The notes under the pieces: model-generated
The model's input: only the letters and a program-made list of their open reading frames with translations
Told to the model about the DNA's origin: nothing
Databases searched by the model: none
Shown here: positions 56,170 through 64,000 of the stretch, in pieces
Numbering within the stretch: position 1 is the stretch's first letter
How the letters are laid out: every line of letters starts with the position of its first letter
Program-made: the position numbers and the translations under genes
Assembly (NCBI RefSeq): GCF_030380815.1
Contig: NZ_JAUDUY010000001.1
Span: 496,001 to 560,000 of the forward strand
Origin: Robiginitalea aurantiaca
GTDB taxonomy: Bacteria > Bacteroidota > Bacteroidia > Flavobacteriales > Flavobacteriaceae
Reading direction: 5' to 3'
DNA length: 64,000 bases

Positions 56170-57297
56170 TCAGGCCTGCTCCGGTTTTGTGGATTCCAGT
56201 TTGGGATTGGTAATCCGGAGATTTTTCACTTTCCTGACCATTATTTTGAGCATGGGAAATAAGGTTCCAATGCCAAAAAGCAAAAAAGAGGATAACCAAA
56301 TATTGCTGCTTGAAGTGAATAAGGCCCCGCTGTTAAGTACCCCTAATATCAGCAGGGTGGAGAAAGGAAAAGAAAGGGCAAGGATACCTATGGCGTAGGT
56401 GCTGTTGAAGGTTTTGGTCTCTTTCTCTGTTTCAAGGCCCTCAACAACGGACAAGTGAGCGAAGGGCCAGAAACTACAGGCACTCAGGCCGAAAGACAAC
56501 ATCAGGAGGAGATCTTCCTGAAGGGGTATCCGGACCCAAGATACCCAAAGGGCAACCAGAAAAAAGACCATACCGGCCCGTATGGCCAAAAGGGAAAAGA
56601 TTTGGAAGAATTGTTTCCTTTTGATTCTTATAGCCAGGCCGATAAAGAGTAACACTAAAGGCGTCATAATAAAACTCAATTTTGAAAGACTGTTCCGGAT
56701 GACAAAAGGCAGGGAATCCATTGAATACCCCAGGAACAAAAGGAGAAGTGCAAACCCGATAAACAAATTTACGGGTTCCGTCACCAGGGTTTTGAGCAGG
56801 GACGCAATTTTTGCTTTACTTCCGGTATTGGCATTGAGATTTCGGGCATAATACCATCTCATAGCCACCATGTAAAGTATAATCAGGACAAAAACCTTGT
56901 TACCTAAATCCGCCATGGCGGCTTTGGCCAGATACGTTTCCCCTAAAAACTCCAGAACAAACGGAAAGCACGACAATCCCGGAGCCAGGGAGGGTAATAA
57001 AAGCATGGCCGTGCGGTAGGATGATGTGTCTTTTAGAATCCCCACCAAAGGAAGTAAAAGGGGCATGGTGGCAAAAAGAACGAGGTTAAACGCCAGGGCC
57101 ATCAGTGGAAGTAACAAGAGGTTTGTTTTTACCTCCATCCCCAGCAGGGCAATAAAGATTGTCGCTGGCAATGCCAGATTTAAGATAATTTTCTTAATAC
57201 CATTGACTTCCGAAGGGGATTTGAACTTGGCTTTTAACAAGACCCCCAATAATATAAAGACCAGGAAGACCAGCGTTTTTTCGAAACCTGCCTGCAT
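56170..57297 (-). CDS. AEC-type (auxin efflux carrier-like) transporter
   Basis: 375 residues, about ten membrane helices. ILNLALPATIFIALLGME, the early helix with a proline break, and LPSLAPGLSCFPFVLEFLGE (~102-121) fit the AEC/membrane-transport-protein family, carriers of small acids or amino acids. Its ATG is 4 bases after the stop of the aminotransferase gene, so the two are one transcript and probably one function: transport of the enzyme's substrate or product. Confidence 0.83.
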   Translation of the reverse strand: MQAGFEKTLVFLVFILLGVLLKAKFKSPSEVNGIKKIILNLALPATIFIALLGMEVKTNLLLLPLMALAFNLVLFATMPLLLPLVGILKDTSSYRTAMLLLPSLAPGLSCFPFVLEFLGETYLAKAAMADLGNKVFVLIILYMVAMRWYYARNLNANTGSKAKIASLLKTLVTEPVNLFIGFALLLLFLGYSMDSLPFVIRNSLSKLSFIMTPLVLLFIGLAIRIKRKQFFQIFSLLAIRAGMVFFLVALWVSWVRIPLQEDLLLMLSFGLSACSFWPFAHLSVVEGLETEKETKTFNSTYAIGILALSFPFSTLLILGVLNSGALFTSSSNIWLSSFLLFGIGTLFPMLKIMVRKVKNLRITNPKLESTKPEQA

Positions 57298-57301
57298 ACA
57301 C

Positions 57302-58495
57302 CTAGACCAATACCTTATTTATAGCTTGGATAAATAACTGCATTTCGTCCATGGTTCCGATGCTGACGCGACACCACTTCTGATCCAGGAACTGAAAGGC
57401 CCGTACCCCAACTTTTTGCTGGGTCATTTTATTCAGGAATTCTTTGCCCTCCATGTCGATGGGAAAAATCATAAAACTGGTATGGGAGGGTACCGGTTCG
57501 AAACCTATTTCCTGCAGGCTGCTAAAGGTATAATTCCGGGCAGTGGCATTTAAGGTTCTTGATTTTTGTAAGAACTCCGTATCATCCATTGCAGCCATGG
57601 CTGCGTATACGGAGGGATGGGTAATGCCCATTCCGGCCCGTGTTATTTTTTGAAGTTTGTTTAAGGTGTCTTCCTGAGCCACGGCATATCCCACCCGCAG
57701 GCCTGCCATCCCGTGAATTTTAGAAAACGTTCGGGCGACAATCACATCTTTACCTTCTTTTACCAGGGAAACCATACTCTGTCTGGCCCCATCTTCCAAG
57801 AACCACAAATAGGCTTCGTCTATAAAAACGGGAACCTTTTCAGAAACACGGGAACAGAAATCCAGGAGGGCTTCGCTATCGGTAATGGTTCCGGTTGGAT
57901 TATTCGGATTGCAGATATAGATCAATTTTGTTTCGGAGTCTATCGCTTTTTCCATGGCCTCGAGGTCGTGAGACCAGTCTTTTTTCAAAGGGACGGGTTT
58001 CCAGGTACCGCCTGCTGCCTCTGCCACCCGAATCAGTGACATGTATGCCGGATCTGCGGAGATGACATTCCCACCGTTCATAAAGAGGACCATAGCTGTT
58101 TTTTCGAGCAGATCCGAAGAGCCAGGCCCCATCATGATATTCTCTGGAGTAACCTCTTCAAACGCGGCAATCTTGTCCACGAGCTGGTAGAGCTCCTTCC
58201 AGGCATACCGGTTACTGCCAAAGGCCGAATTTTTAAGGGCTTCAAGGGCCATAGGTGATGCCCCGTAAGGATTTTCATTGGCGTTTAATTTGGCACTGTA
58301 AACAGGAAACTCCCTTAAATTGTCAGGAATAAACTCCTTAAAGAAGGCATTGTAAATGGCATTGCCATCGCTGTCCAGGGTTAAGGGAACGGAAGGTGTT
58401 TTTGAAAACCCCAAATAGGGAGCGGCTACGATTCCCCCTACGGTCAGGGCAGAAGTTTTAAGCCATTTTCTACGGTTGGTTTTGAGTGAATCCAA
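57302..58495 (-). CDS. Tat-exported HisC-like aminotransferase
   Basis: 397 residues from a TTG start (no ATG occurs between the in-frame upstream stop and the signal). N-terminal twin-arginine signal: NRRKWLKTSALTVGGIVAAPYLG. The enzyme is fold-type I, class I/II: KLNANENPYGASPMALEAL, IMMGPGSSDLLEKTAMVL, NPNNPTGTIT, FIDEAY and PLP-lysine Lys259 in RTFSKIHGMAGLRVGYA. It looks like histidinol-phosphate aminotransferase but exported folded to the periplasm, so it is not the biosynthetic HisC. It is the first gene of a two-gene operon with the AEC transporter. Confidence 0.87.
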   Translation of the reverse strand: MDSLKTNRRKWLKTSALTVGGIVAAPYLGFSKTPSVPLTLDSDGNAIYNAFFKEFIPDNLREFPVYSAKLNANENPYGASPMALEALKNSAFGSNRYAWKELYQLVDKIAAFEEVTPENIMMGPGSSDLLEKTAMVLFMNGGNVISADPAYMSLIRVAEAAGGTWKPVPLKKDWSHDLEAMEKAIDSETKLIYICNPNNPTGTITDSEALLDFCSRVSEKVPVFIDEAYLWFLEDGARQSMVSLVKEGKDVIVARTFSKIHGMAGLRVGYAVAQEDTLNKLQKITRAGMGITHPSVYAAMAAMDDTEFLQKSRTLNATARNYTFSSLQEIGFEPVPSHTSFMIFPIDMEGKEFLNKMTQQKVGVRAFQFLDQKWCRVSIGTMDEMQLFIQAINKVLV

Positions 58496-58647
58496 GGTGT
58501 GGTTTTTTAGGAATTAGGAATAGTTCAAGTTATCCGCAAAAGCCTAAAAATCCTATGTCAATCCCATAAAAATCAATCGTTTAAAATACGGATACAAAAA
58601 AAATACAAGTCCAAAAAAACGAAGTTCGCAAGGAGGGTCGGCGGAAA

Positions 58648-58791
58648 TTGGCGAAATCACCCATCCCACGAAATATTTTCAAGATTCGTTATCGAAGAAA
58701 CAAAAAGATCATAACTGAATATGATTTTTTTGAGGAGTGTATGGACGAAGAAGTAAAGGAAATAGAAGATGGGATACCGAAAGCCGATTGA
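58648..58791 (+). pseudogene. C-terminal remnant of a DUF6090-type gene
   Basis: In frame from about 58648 to a TGA at 58789: LAKSPIPRNIFKIRYRRNKK then EVKEIEDGIPKAD. It matches the last ~47 residues of the tandem genes at 54341 and 55269, mixing features of both (KSPIPRN and NKK from the first; LAKSPIPR, KAD from the second). No start codon and no anchor region remain. It shows that the DUF6090 array was once longer, on the far side of the AEC-aminotransferase pair. Confidence 0.8.
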
Positions 58792-58870
58792 CTATCTTAG
58801 ACTTTTAGTGGTTAATTGTGCATTACGCACTTTATACATACGTTAACCTTAATTACGAAAATGATTGATC

Positions 58871-60232
58871 ATGATAAAAAACTTACTAGTACCAATTGCT
58901 ATAGTACTTCTTGCGACAAGTTGTCAAGAAAAACCTGAGATTTCAAAGACAACACCGTTAGAGTCATTTACAGATTCACTATTCCAGGCGAGTGTAGATA
59001 GTTCGCAAATTGCGGGTGCAGCAATTTTAGTCCATCGAAACGGGGAAACCTTACTAAAGAAATCATATGGTTATGCAAGTTTAGAGCTTTCTGCTCCTGT
59101 ACCAAACGGCGGGATTTTTGAAATTGGTTCCGTCACCAAGCAGTTTACGGCAGCAGCGATTCTAAAATTAGTTCAAACCAATAAACTCTCTCTAGAGGAT
59201 GACTTTACACAATATTTAGATTTTGATACAAAAGGACGAACAGTTACAATTGATAATTTACTTAACCATACTTCTGGTATTCCAAGTTATACAGAGATTC
59301 CTGAATTTTGGGTTTTATCAATTCAGGATCAACCAAGAGATTCATTAGTTCGATTGGTAGAATCAAAAGACTTTATGTTCGAACCAGGCGAGGCCTTGAT
59401 TTATAATAATTCAGCTTACTTTTTTCTGGGGTTAATTATTGAAAAAGTAACCGGACAGACATACGCATCGTATTTAGAAGAGGTATTCTTTGAACCTTTA
59501 GGTATGGACAATACTTCATACTGTTCAACATCAGAAGTCATGAAAAATAAAGTTTACGGTTATGACTTCACTCCTGAAGGCCTTAAACAAAAAGGATACT
59601 TAAATCATACATGGCCGTATGCAGCGGGTTCACTTTGTAGTACAACTGAAGATTTACTCACCTGGATGACAGCTTTACATCAAGGTAGCGTATTATCTGA
59701 AACCCTATATCAATCTCTTGTTACTCCAGGTCATTTAAAAGATGGCTCCAATGTATTATATGCAAAGGCGCTCGTAAACTATTCAGATTTTGGAAATCAA
59801 AGAATTGGGCATGGAGGCGGTATAAATGGCTTCTTAACCGACACTAGATATTATCCAGAGGAAGATTTATACCTGATTTGTCTGGTAAATACAACGGGGC
59901 CCAAAGGCGCCAGTTTCTTCGCAGATGAAATTACCTGGAAGTTACTCGATAAGGTTACCCCCCAAAGTGTAGCGTTGGATTTTGATACTAAAATGTTAGA
60001 TGGAAAATACACAGGTGCTGTGAGAGGGGCCCCTGAATTTTCCATAGAGGTGAAATCAATTTCGAATGGTTTGACCATCCAATCAGAACGGGACGAAAAG
60101 GCCGATACCTTAGATGTTTACATTGGCAACAATACGTGGATAGATGACAATACCAGCATAATTATTAAGAATAATGAGTATCGATTGGTGGGGCCAAGTG
60201 CTTACTATATTCTTAAAAAAGAAACAGAATAA
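58871..60232 (+). CDS. Beta-lactamase-family serine hydrolase lipoprotein
   Basis: 453 residues from the ATG at 58871: lipoprotein signal (NLLVPIAIVLLATS, Cys18). Catalytic Ser87 and Lys90 in IGSVTKQF, Tyr178 in LIYNNSAY, and a HGGG loop (RIGHGGGINGF) of the class C beta-lactamase/DD-peptidase fold. A C-terminal beta domain of ~100 residues (KMLDGKYTGAVRGAPEF) follows. It is much more AT-rich than its neighbours, so possibly acquired. Envelope hydrolase; substrate unknown (peptidoglycan or ester type). Confidence 0.87.
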   Translation: MIKNLLVPIAIVLLATSCQEKPEISKTTPLESFTDSLFQASVDSSQIAGAAILVHRNGETLLKKSYGYASLELSAPVPNGGIFEIGSVTKQFTAAAILKLVQTNKLSLEDDFTQYLDFDTKGRTVTIDNLLNHTSGIPSYTEIPEFWVLSIQDQPRDSLVRLVESKDFMFEPGEALIYNNSAYFFLGLIIEKVTGQTYASYLEEVFFEPLGMDNTSYCSTSEVMKNKVYGYDFTPEGLKQKGYLNHTWPYAAGSLCSTTEDLLTWMTALHQGSVLSETLYQSLVTPGHLKDGSNVLYAKALVNYSDFGNQRIGHGGGINGFLTDTRYYPEEDLYLICLVNTTGPKGASFFADEITWKLLDKVTPQSVALDFDTKMLDGKYTGAVRGAPEFSIEVKSISNGLTIQSERDEKADTLDVYIGNNTWIDDNTSIIIKNNEYRLVGPSAYYILKKETE

Positions 60233-60308
60233 TGAAAGGCCAACAATGGGTAGTAGTTGCCAGATCAAGCCGGCTATAAACCTGCTATAGATAGGACCAT
60301 CGTAATTT

Positions 60309-60551
60309 TCATAAGGAGTTTAGGAAGCTGGTCAAATCTGTTTCCTTGTCCAATCCAAGTTTCTTCTTTAAACGGTATTTTGACTTTAAAATACTAGCAG
60401 GTAAAACATTTAGGGTTGCTGCAATTTCTTTGGTAGTCAAGTTCATTCTGAGAAAAGCAGCCAAGCGTATTTCCTTTTCTGAGATGTCTGCGCTAAAGGT
60501 CTTTAATTTATGGTCAAAATCATTGTGTACATCCGAAAAATAGGTCTTAAA
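60309..60551 (-). pseudogene. Remnant of a LuxR-type HTH regulator C-terminus
   Basis: The frame reads FSDVHNDFDHKLKTFSAD, EIRLAAFLRMNLTTKEIAATLNVLPASILKSKYRLKKKLGL and ends at a stop. LNLTTKEIAATLN and KSKYRLKKKLGL are the DNA-binding helix-turn-helix of the TPR-LuxR regulators typical of Bacteroidota (HPxF..L...FP.LT..E motif before it). No signal, TPR region or own start is present; the upstream part of the frame is the tRNA gene read backwards. It is a truncated gene end beside tRNA-Asp. Confidence 0.68.
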
Positions 60552-60552
60552 A

Positions 60553-60584
60553 TGAAAAAGCCCTCGCATTTTATGCGAAGGCTT
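60553..60584 (-). terminator. Terminator of tRNA-Asp
   Basis: Read on the minus strand: AAGCCTTCGCAT, loop AAA, ATGCGAGGGCTT and a T-run, one mismatch in the stem. It begins 10 bases after the 3' end of the tRNA gene. Confidence 0.85.
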
Positions 60585-60594
60585 CCAGTGTTTG

Positions 60595-60668
60595 CGGTCT
60601 GGACGGGACTCGAACCCGCGACCCCCTGCGTGACAGGCAGGTATTCTAACCAACTGAACTACCAGACC
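60595..60668 (-). tRNA. tRNA-Asp (GTC)
   Basis: Cloverleaf on the minus strand: acceptor GGTCTGG/CCAGACC, D arm with GTTCAGTTGGTTAGA, anticodon stem CCTGC/GCAGG with loop CTGTCAC giving anticodon GTC, and T arm CGGGTTCGAGTCCCG. Discriminator base G, no encoded CCA. 74 bases. Confidence 0.96.
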
Positions 60669-60798
60669 AATTTTCCAACCCTGGGGTACTAACAACAGTT
60701 AGTTTGAGGAAATTGTTACAGCTTTGTAGTAAAGCGTGGGCAAATATAAGGCACTATTTGAATCCGGCAAACAAAAATCCCATATTTAGATAAGTTCT

Positions 60799-61728
60799 TT
60801 ATCCAAATCGTTGGCGTTCCACCAGAAACGTATTCATCACCCGGGTAAATGGGTCTGCGATGTCTACCGGGACGTATTTGATATCGTATTTGGCACAGAT
60901 CAGTTTCAGGGATTTCAGGTAGGCCTCCAGAACCTCCTGGTAAGACTCTTTTATACGTTCGGGGTAGAGGTCTATGTGGGCTCCGGTTTCCACATCGGTA
61001 AAGCGCCTCGGGGTATTGTCGAATGCGAAATCCAGTTCGGTTCGCTTGTCGGTTAGGTGGAAGAGCAGCACCTCGTGTTTATTGTACTTCAGATGTCGCA
61101 GGGCCTCAAAGAGCCGCTCGTCGTCTACCTGGTTCTGAAACAGGTCTGAAAAAAGTACGACAAGGCTCCGGCGTTTGAGTTTCTCGGCAATCAGGTGGAG
61201 GTAGGTATAGAGCTCCGTACCCTTGTTTTCTGCAGGTTGTACGGCAATTTCATTCAGGGCATTCATCAGCATATAATAATGCCTTTCACTCCCTTTTTCG
61301 GGGGCGTAGAATTGATAACTGTCCGAGAAAATGCTCAATCCTGCCGAGTCCCGTTGCTTCTTGAGCAGTTGCATCAGTGCCCCGGCGGCCAGGACCGCAA
61401 ATCCGATTTTGTTCAGGTGATCCAGATCAGGCTTTGCCACGGGCGGGTAGTACATGGAGGATGAGCTATCCAGAATCAGGTGGCAGCGCAGATTTGTCTC
61501 CTCCTCGTATTTCTTGGTGTAGAGTTTATCTGTGCGCGCGAAGAGTTTCCAGTCGATGTGCTTGGTGCTCTCCCCGGTGTTGTAAATCTTATGCTCTGCA
61601 AACTCAGCGGAATATCCGTGAAACGGGCTTTTATGAATGCCGCTGATATACCCTTCCACCACCTGTTTTACGAGCAGGGGGAGGTTTTCAAATAGGGAAG
61701 CTTTGTAGAGTTCCGATTGCAGATCCAT
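60799..61728 (-). CDS. DUF58 (vWA-like) domain protein
   Basis: 309 residues. GYSAEFAEHKIYNTGESTKHIDWKLFARTDKLYTKKYEEE is the DUF58 hallmark (the GDxxRxIDWKxxAR type), then a von Willebrand A-like fold with LILDSSSSMYY (MIDAS-like DxSxS) and SLVVLFSDLF. No membrane segments. In Bacteroidota these genes sit with MoxR ATPases and BatA-type proteins; here neither partner is in the window. Function in envelope/stress maintenance is by association only. Confidence 0.88.
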   Translation of the reverse strand: MDLQSELYKASLFENLPLLVKQVVEGYISGIHKSPFHGYSAEFAEHKIYNTGESTKHIDWKLFARTDKLYTKKYEEETNLRCHLILDSSSSMYYPPVAKPDLDHLNKIGFAVLAAGALMQLLKKQRDSAGLSIFSDSYQFYAPEKGSERHYYMLMNALNEIAVQPAENKGTELYTYLHLIAEKLKRRSLVVLFSDLFQNQVDDERLFEALRHLKYNKHEVLLFHLTDKRTELDFAFDNTPRRFTDVETGAHIDLYPERIKESYQEVLEAYLKSLKLICAKYDIKYVPVDIADPFTRVMNTFLVERQRFG

Positions 61729-61763
61729 GGCCTAAAGATACGAAACTCCCACGGGGGTAGGTA

Positions 61764-61790
61764 TAAAAAAACCCGGCCAGAGCCGGGTTT
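61764..61790 (-). terminator. Rho-independent terminator of trxA
   Basis: On the minus strand ACCCGGC, loop TCTG, GCCGGGT then a seven-base T-run. It lies 20 bases after the thioredoxin stop codon. Confidence 0.9.
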
Positions 61791-61810
61791 GTATTGCGAT
61801 TGGGTTCACT

Positions 61811-62128
61811 TTACAGGACCGCGTCGATAGCGTCTGCATATACTTTCTTAGGACTCACGCCCACCTGACGATTTACGATCTCCCCATCCTTAAATACAAG
61901 GACAGTTGGGATGTTGCGTATTCCGAATTTAGCAGCGAATTGCTGGTTGGCATCCACGTCAACCTTTCCTACAACTGCTTTTCCGTCGTATTCTGTGCTC
62001 AACTCCTCGATGATCGGACCTACCATACGGCAGGGACCACACCAGGCTGCCCAAAAGTCAACTACAACAGGTTTATCACTTTTCAGGACTACTTCCTCGA
62101 ATGAGGCATCTGTTATTTCTAAAGCCAT
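61811..62128 (-). CDS. trxA: Thioredoxin
   Basis: 105 residues, normal thioredoxin length. The redox pair is Cys30-Gly-Pro-Cys33 in VVVDFWAAWCGPC, preceded by the helix and strand of the fold and followed by KVDVDANQQFAAKFGIRNIPTVLVFKDGE with the cis-proline. General cytoplasmic disulfide reductant and electron donor, for example to ribonucleotide reductase in this window. Own transcript with terminator. Confidence 0.96.
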   Translation of the reverse strand: MALEITDASFEEVVLKSDKPVVVDFWAAWCGPCRMVGPIIEELSTEYDGKAVVGKVDVDANQQFAAKFGIRNIPTVLVFKDGEIVNRQVGVSPKKVYADAIDAVL

Positions 62129-62267
62129 TTTGTTAAAATTTAGATTACTGCAAATTTAGTCAATTCTATACCTGCTTCCTTACAGGGTGGACATTCATTT
62201 TCGCTATGCCCCTATTGAGTGTGCTTATACTGAATGCCTTTACCGTTAGGCGGTTGGCTTTCCGGAC

Positions 62268-64000
62268 CTAGTTCAGTTTAAAATGGATTTCCTGTTCTGC
62301 GAGCTGGTGTAATAACTCCGAGCTGATTTGCACTTTCTGCTTGCGACTACTCAGGTTTACTTTGATCGCTTCTTCCATCTCATAGACCACAAAATTCAAA
62401 GGATGTTTCCCTTTAAAAGCGCCCAGGGTATCCTGCAATTGTTGAATCCGTTGTTCGTGCAACTTTGCAATATCAAGCTGAATCGTCAGTTTTTTCGCAA
62501 AAGACTCCATGACATCCTGTAGCAACAGGCATTGGTTGAATTGCAACCTGGGATCTCCCTTCTTACCGGTATCCCGATTTACCCAGCCTTCGCGCACAAA
62601 GATCTTCAGGTATAAAAAGGAATTGATGGTAAGGAAGTGGCGAAACTTAAGGTACTCCTCCCCAAAAATCCGGAATTCGAAGCTGTCCGAATAATCCTCG
62701 AGGGTAAAGGCAGCCCAGCCCTTACCATTACGGGATATGCGGTGCTGCACATCGGTGATAATTCCGGCCACCGATAATTCCCGGTTTACAAAGGATTCCA
62801 TATTCTGGAAGGAACTGATGTCTGCATTGCAAAACGAATTTATCTCCGTTTTAAAGTCATCCAGAGGGTGTCCGGATATATAAATACCGACGACTTCTTT
62901 CTCGCGTTTAAGGGTCTCAAGAGTGCCCCAGGACTCACAAGGTGGAATTTCAGGCTCTTCAATCTGTACCTCGCTGGCACCTCCGAACAGGCTTACCTGG
63001 GCGGAGTTTTCGCTTTCCTGGAATTTCGCACCGAAACGGATGACCTTTTCCAGGAAAGTAATCCCGTCATTCCCTGCTGAAAAGTACTGAGCCCGGTGGG
63101 CATTGCCCAAAGAGTCCAGACCACCTGCCAGCACGAGATTTTCAAAGGCCTTTTTGTTTGCTGCCCTGAGGTCTAGCCGCTTCGTAAGGTCAAAAACCGA
63201 TTGATACGGACCGTCTTTTTTGCGATTCTCTACGATGGTTTCCACAGCGGAGCGGCCTACGCCTTTTATGGCTCCCATTCCAAATCGGATCTGATTTTCC
63301 CGGTTTACGGCAAATTTGTAAAAGGATTCGTTGACATCCGGCCCGAGTACATCGAGTCCCATCCGCCGGCATTCCTCCATAAAGAAGGTCACCTGTTTGA
63401 TGTCGTTCATGTTATTCGAAAGCACTGCCGCCATGTATTCGGCAGGGTAGTGCGCTTTGAGGTAAGCTGTCTGATATGCGATGTACGCATAGCAGGTGGA
63501 ATGGCTCTTGTTAAAGGCATAGGAGGCAAAAGCTTCCCAGTCTTTCCAGATTTTCTCTAGGATTTCCCTTGGGTGGCCCCGTTCTTCGCCTCCGTCAAGG
63601 AACTGCGGTTTTAATTTCTGAAGCAGGGCAAAAATCTTTTTCCCCATCGCCTTTCGAAGCACGTCAGCCTCGCCTTTGGTAAAACCAGCCAGTTTTTGGG
63701 AAAGCAACATCACCTGTTCCTGATAAACCGTAATTCCATAGGTCTCTTTCAGGTACTCCTCCATCTCCGGAAGGTCATAGGTAATCTCTTCTTCCCCGTG
63801 TTTTCTCAGGACAAAGCTGGGAATGTACTCCATAGGTCCTGGCCGATAGAGCGCATTCATGGCAATCAGGTCATCGAACACCGAGGGTTTTAACTCCTTG
63901 AGATACTTCTGCATCCCGGGGGATTCGTACTGGAAAATACCGATGGTCTCACCCCTCTGGAAAAGTTCGTAAGTCTCGGCATCATCAAGCGGGAAATCAT
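62268..64000 (-). CDS. dnaE: Replicative DNA polymerase III alpha subunit (3' part, cut by right edge)
   Basis: The frame is open from the stop at 62268 to base 64000 and beyond; the visible part is about 577 C-terminal residues. ELFQRGETIGIFQYESPGMQKYLKELKP, TYGITVYQEQVMLLSQKLAGFTKGEADVLRKAMGKK, FNKSHSTCYAYIAYQTAYLKAHYPAEYMAAVLS and the HhH region RFGMGAIKGVGRSAVETIVE are classic DnaE. An OB-fold (SVAGIITDVQHRISRNGKGWAAFTLEDYS) and C-terminal domain follow. The polymerase aspartates lie outside the window. This is the main replicase, distinct from dnaE2 at 19540. Confidence 0.95.
   Translation of the reverse strand, partial: DFPLDDAETYELFQRGETIGIFQYESPGMQKYLKELKPSVFDDLIAMNALYRPGPMEYIPSFVLRKHGEEEITYDLPEMEEYLKETYGITVYQEQVMLLSQKLAGFTKGEADVLRKAMGKKIFALLQKLKPQFLDGGEERGHPREILEKIWKDWEAFASYAFNKSHSTCYAYIAYQTAYLKAHYPAEYMAAVLSNNMNDIKQVTFFMEECRRMGLDVLGPDVNESFYKFAVNRENQIRFGMGAIKGVGRSAVETIVENRKKDGPYQSVFDLTKRLDLRAANKKAFENLVLAGGLDSLGNAHRAQYFSAGNDGITFLEKVIRFGAKFQESENSAQVSLFGGASEVQIEEPEIPPCESWGTLETLKREKEVVGIYISGHPLDDFKTEINSFCNADISSFQNMESFVNRELSVAGIITDVQHRISRNGKGWAAFTLEDYSDSFEFRIFGEEYLKFRHFLTINSFLYLKIFVREGWVNRDTGKKGDPRLQFNQCLLLQDVMESFAKKLTIQLDIAKLHEQRIQQLQDTLGAFKGKHPLNFVVYEMEEAIKVNLSSRKQKVQISSELLHQLAEQEIHFKLN

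Noticed and set aside
60595-60668. tRNA-Asp as an active attachment site of an integrated element
   Set aside because: No integrase in the window and no copy of the tRNA 3' end was seen; only remnants argue for past events.

Overview
This is a stretch of a Bacteroidota chromosome, most likely from a marine-type Flavobacteriaceae member. The evidence is repeated copies of the DUF6090-type membrane protein family, SBP-II lipoproteins without Shine-Dalgarno leaders, a DUF4212/SSS symporter pair, a class I ribonucleotide reductase with its ATP-cone on the small subunit (the Leeuwenhoekiella-type arrangement), a Thermus-type isocitrate dehydrogenase and small DUF6747-like proteins. No transposase, integrase, phage gene or CRISPR array was seen.

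Layout. 1-9.2 kb: two minus-strand runs of DUF6090-type genes (three genes at the left edge, one of them cut by the edge; two more at 5.6-7.1 kb) around a sodium/solute symporter pair, two small lipoproteins and a TolB-like/TPR membrane protein. 9.2-15 kb: an outer-membrane MetA-type protein, two small unknowns, then nrdB-nrdA with a clear terminator. 15-25.4 kb: small unknowns (two DUF6747-like paralogues), a NTF2-like lipoprotein, a methyltransferase, a translesion pair dinB-dnaE2, galK facing it, two TerB-like genes and upp. 25.4-34 kb: DUF2237, DoxX-like, icd, a third TerB-like gene, a metal-binding lipoprotein, a DsrE-like protein with an odd start, an alpha/beta hydrolase, a PagL-like outer-membrane deacylase and an M14 peptidase lipoprotein.

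34-50.5 kb holds the main accessory system: a compact hybrid NRPS-PKS biosynthetic cluster. A 2237-residue protein has the order adenylation, carrier, ketosynthase, malonyl-type acyltransferase, carrier, class III aminotransferase. It is followed by a JmjC/cupin-type 2-oxoglutarate oxygenase, a 1325-residue NRPS (condensation, adenylation with a glycine-like code, carrier, thioesterase) and a 4'-phosphopantetheinyl transferase. A FemAB-like acyltransferase precedes it, a methyltransferase and a DegT-like PLP enzyme flank it. The simplest reading is a loading amino acid extended by malonate, beta-transaminated, joined to glycine and released by the thioesterase: a small diamino-acid dipeptide-like product.

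50.6-60.7 kb: an unknown membrane protein, PEP synthase, a 928-bp tandem duplication carrying two DUF6090-type genes, an AEC transporter paired with a Tat-exported HisC-like aminotransferase, a DUF6090 remnant, a serine hydrolase, a LuxR-type HTH remnant and tRNA-Asp. 60.8-64 kb returns to housekeeping genes: a DUF58 protein, thioredoxin and the 3' part of the replicative dnaE, which runs off the right edge.
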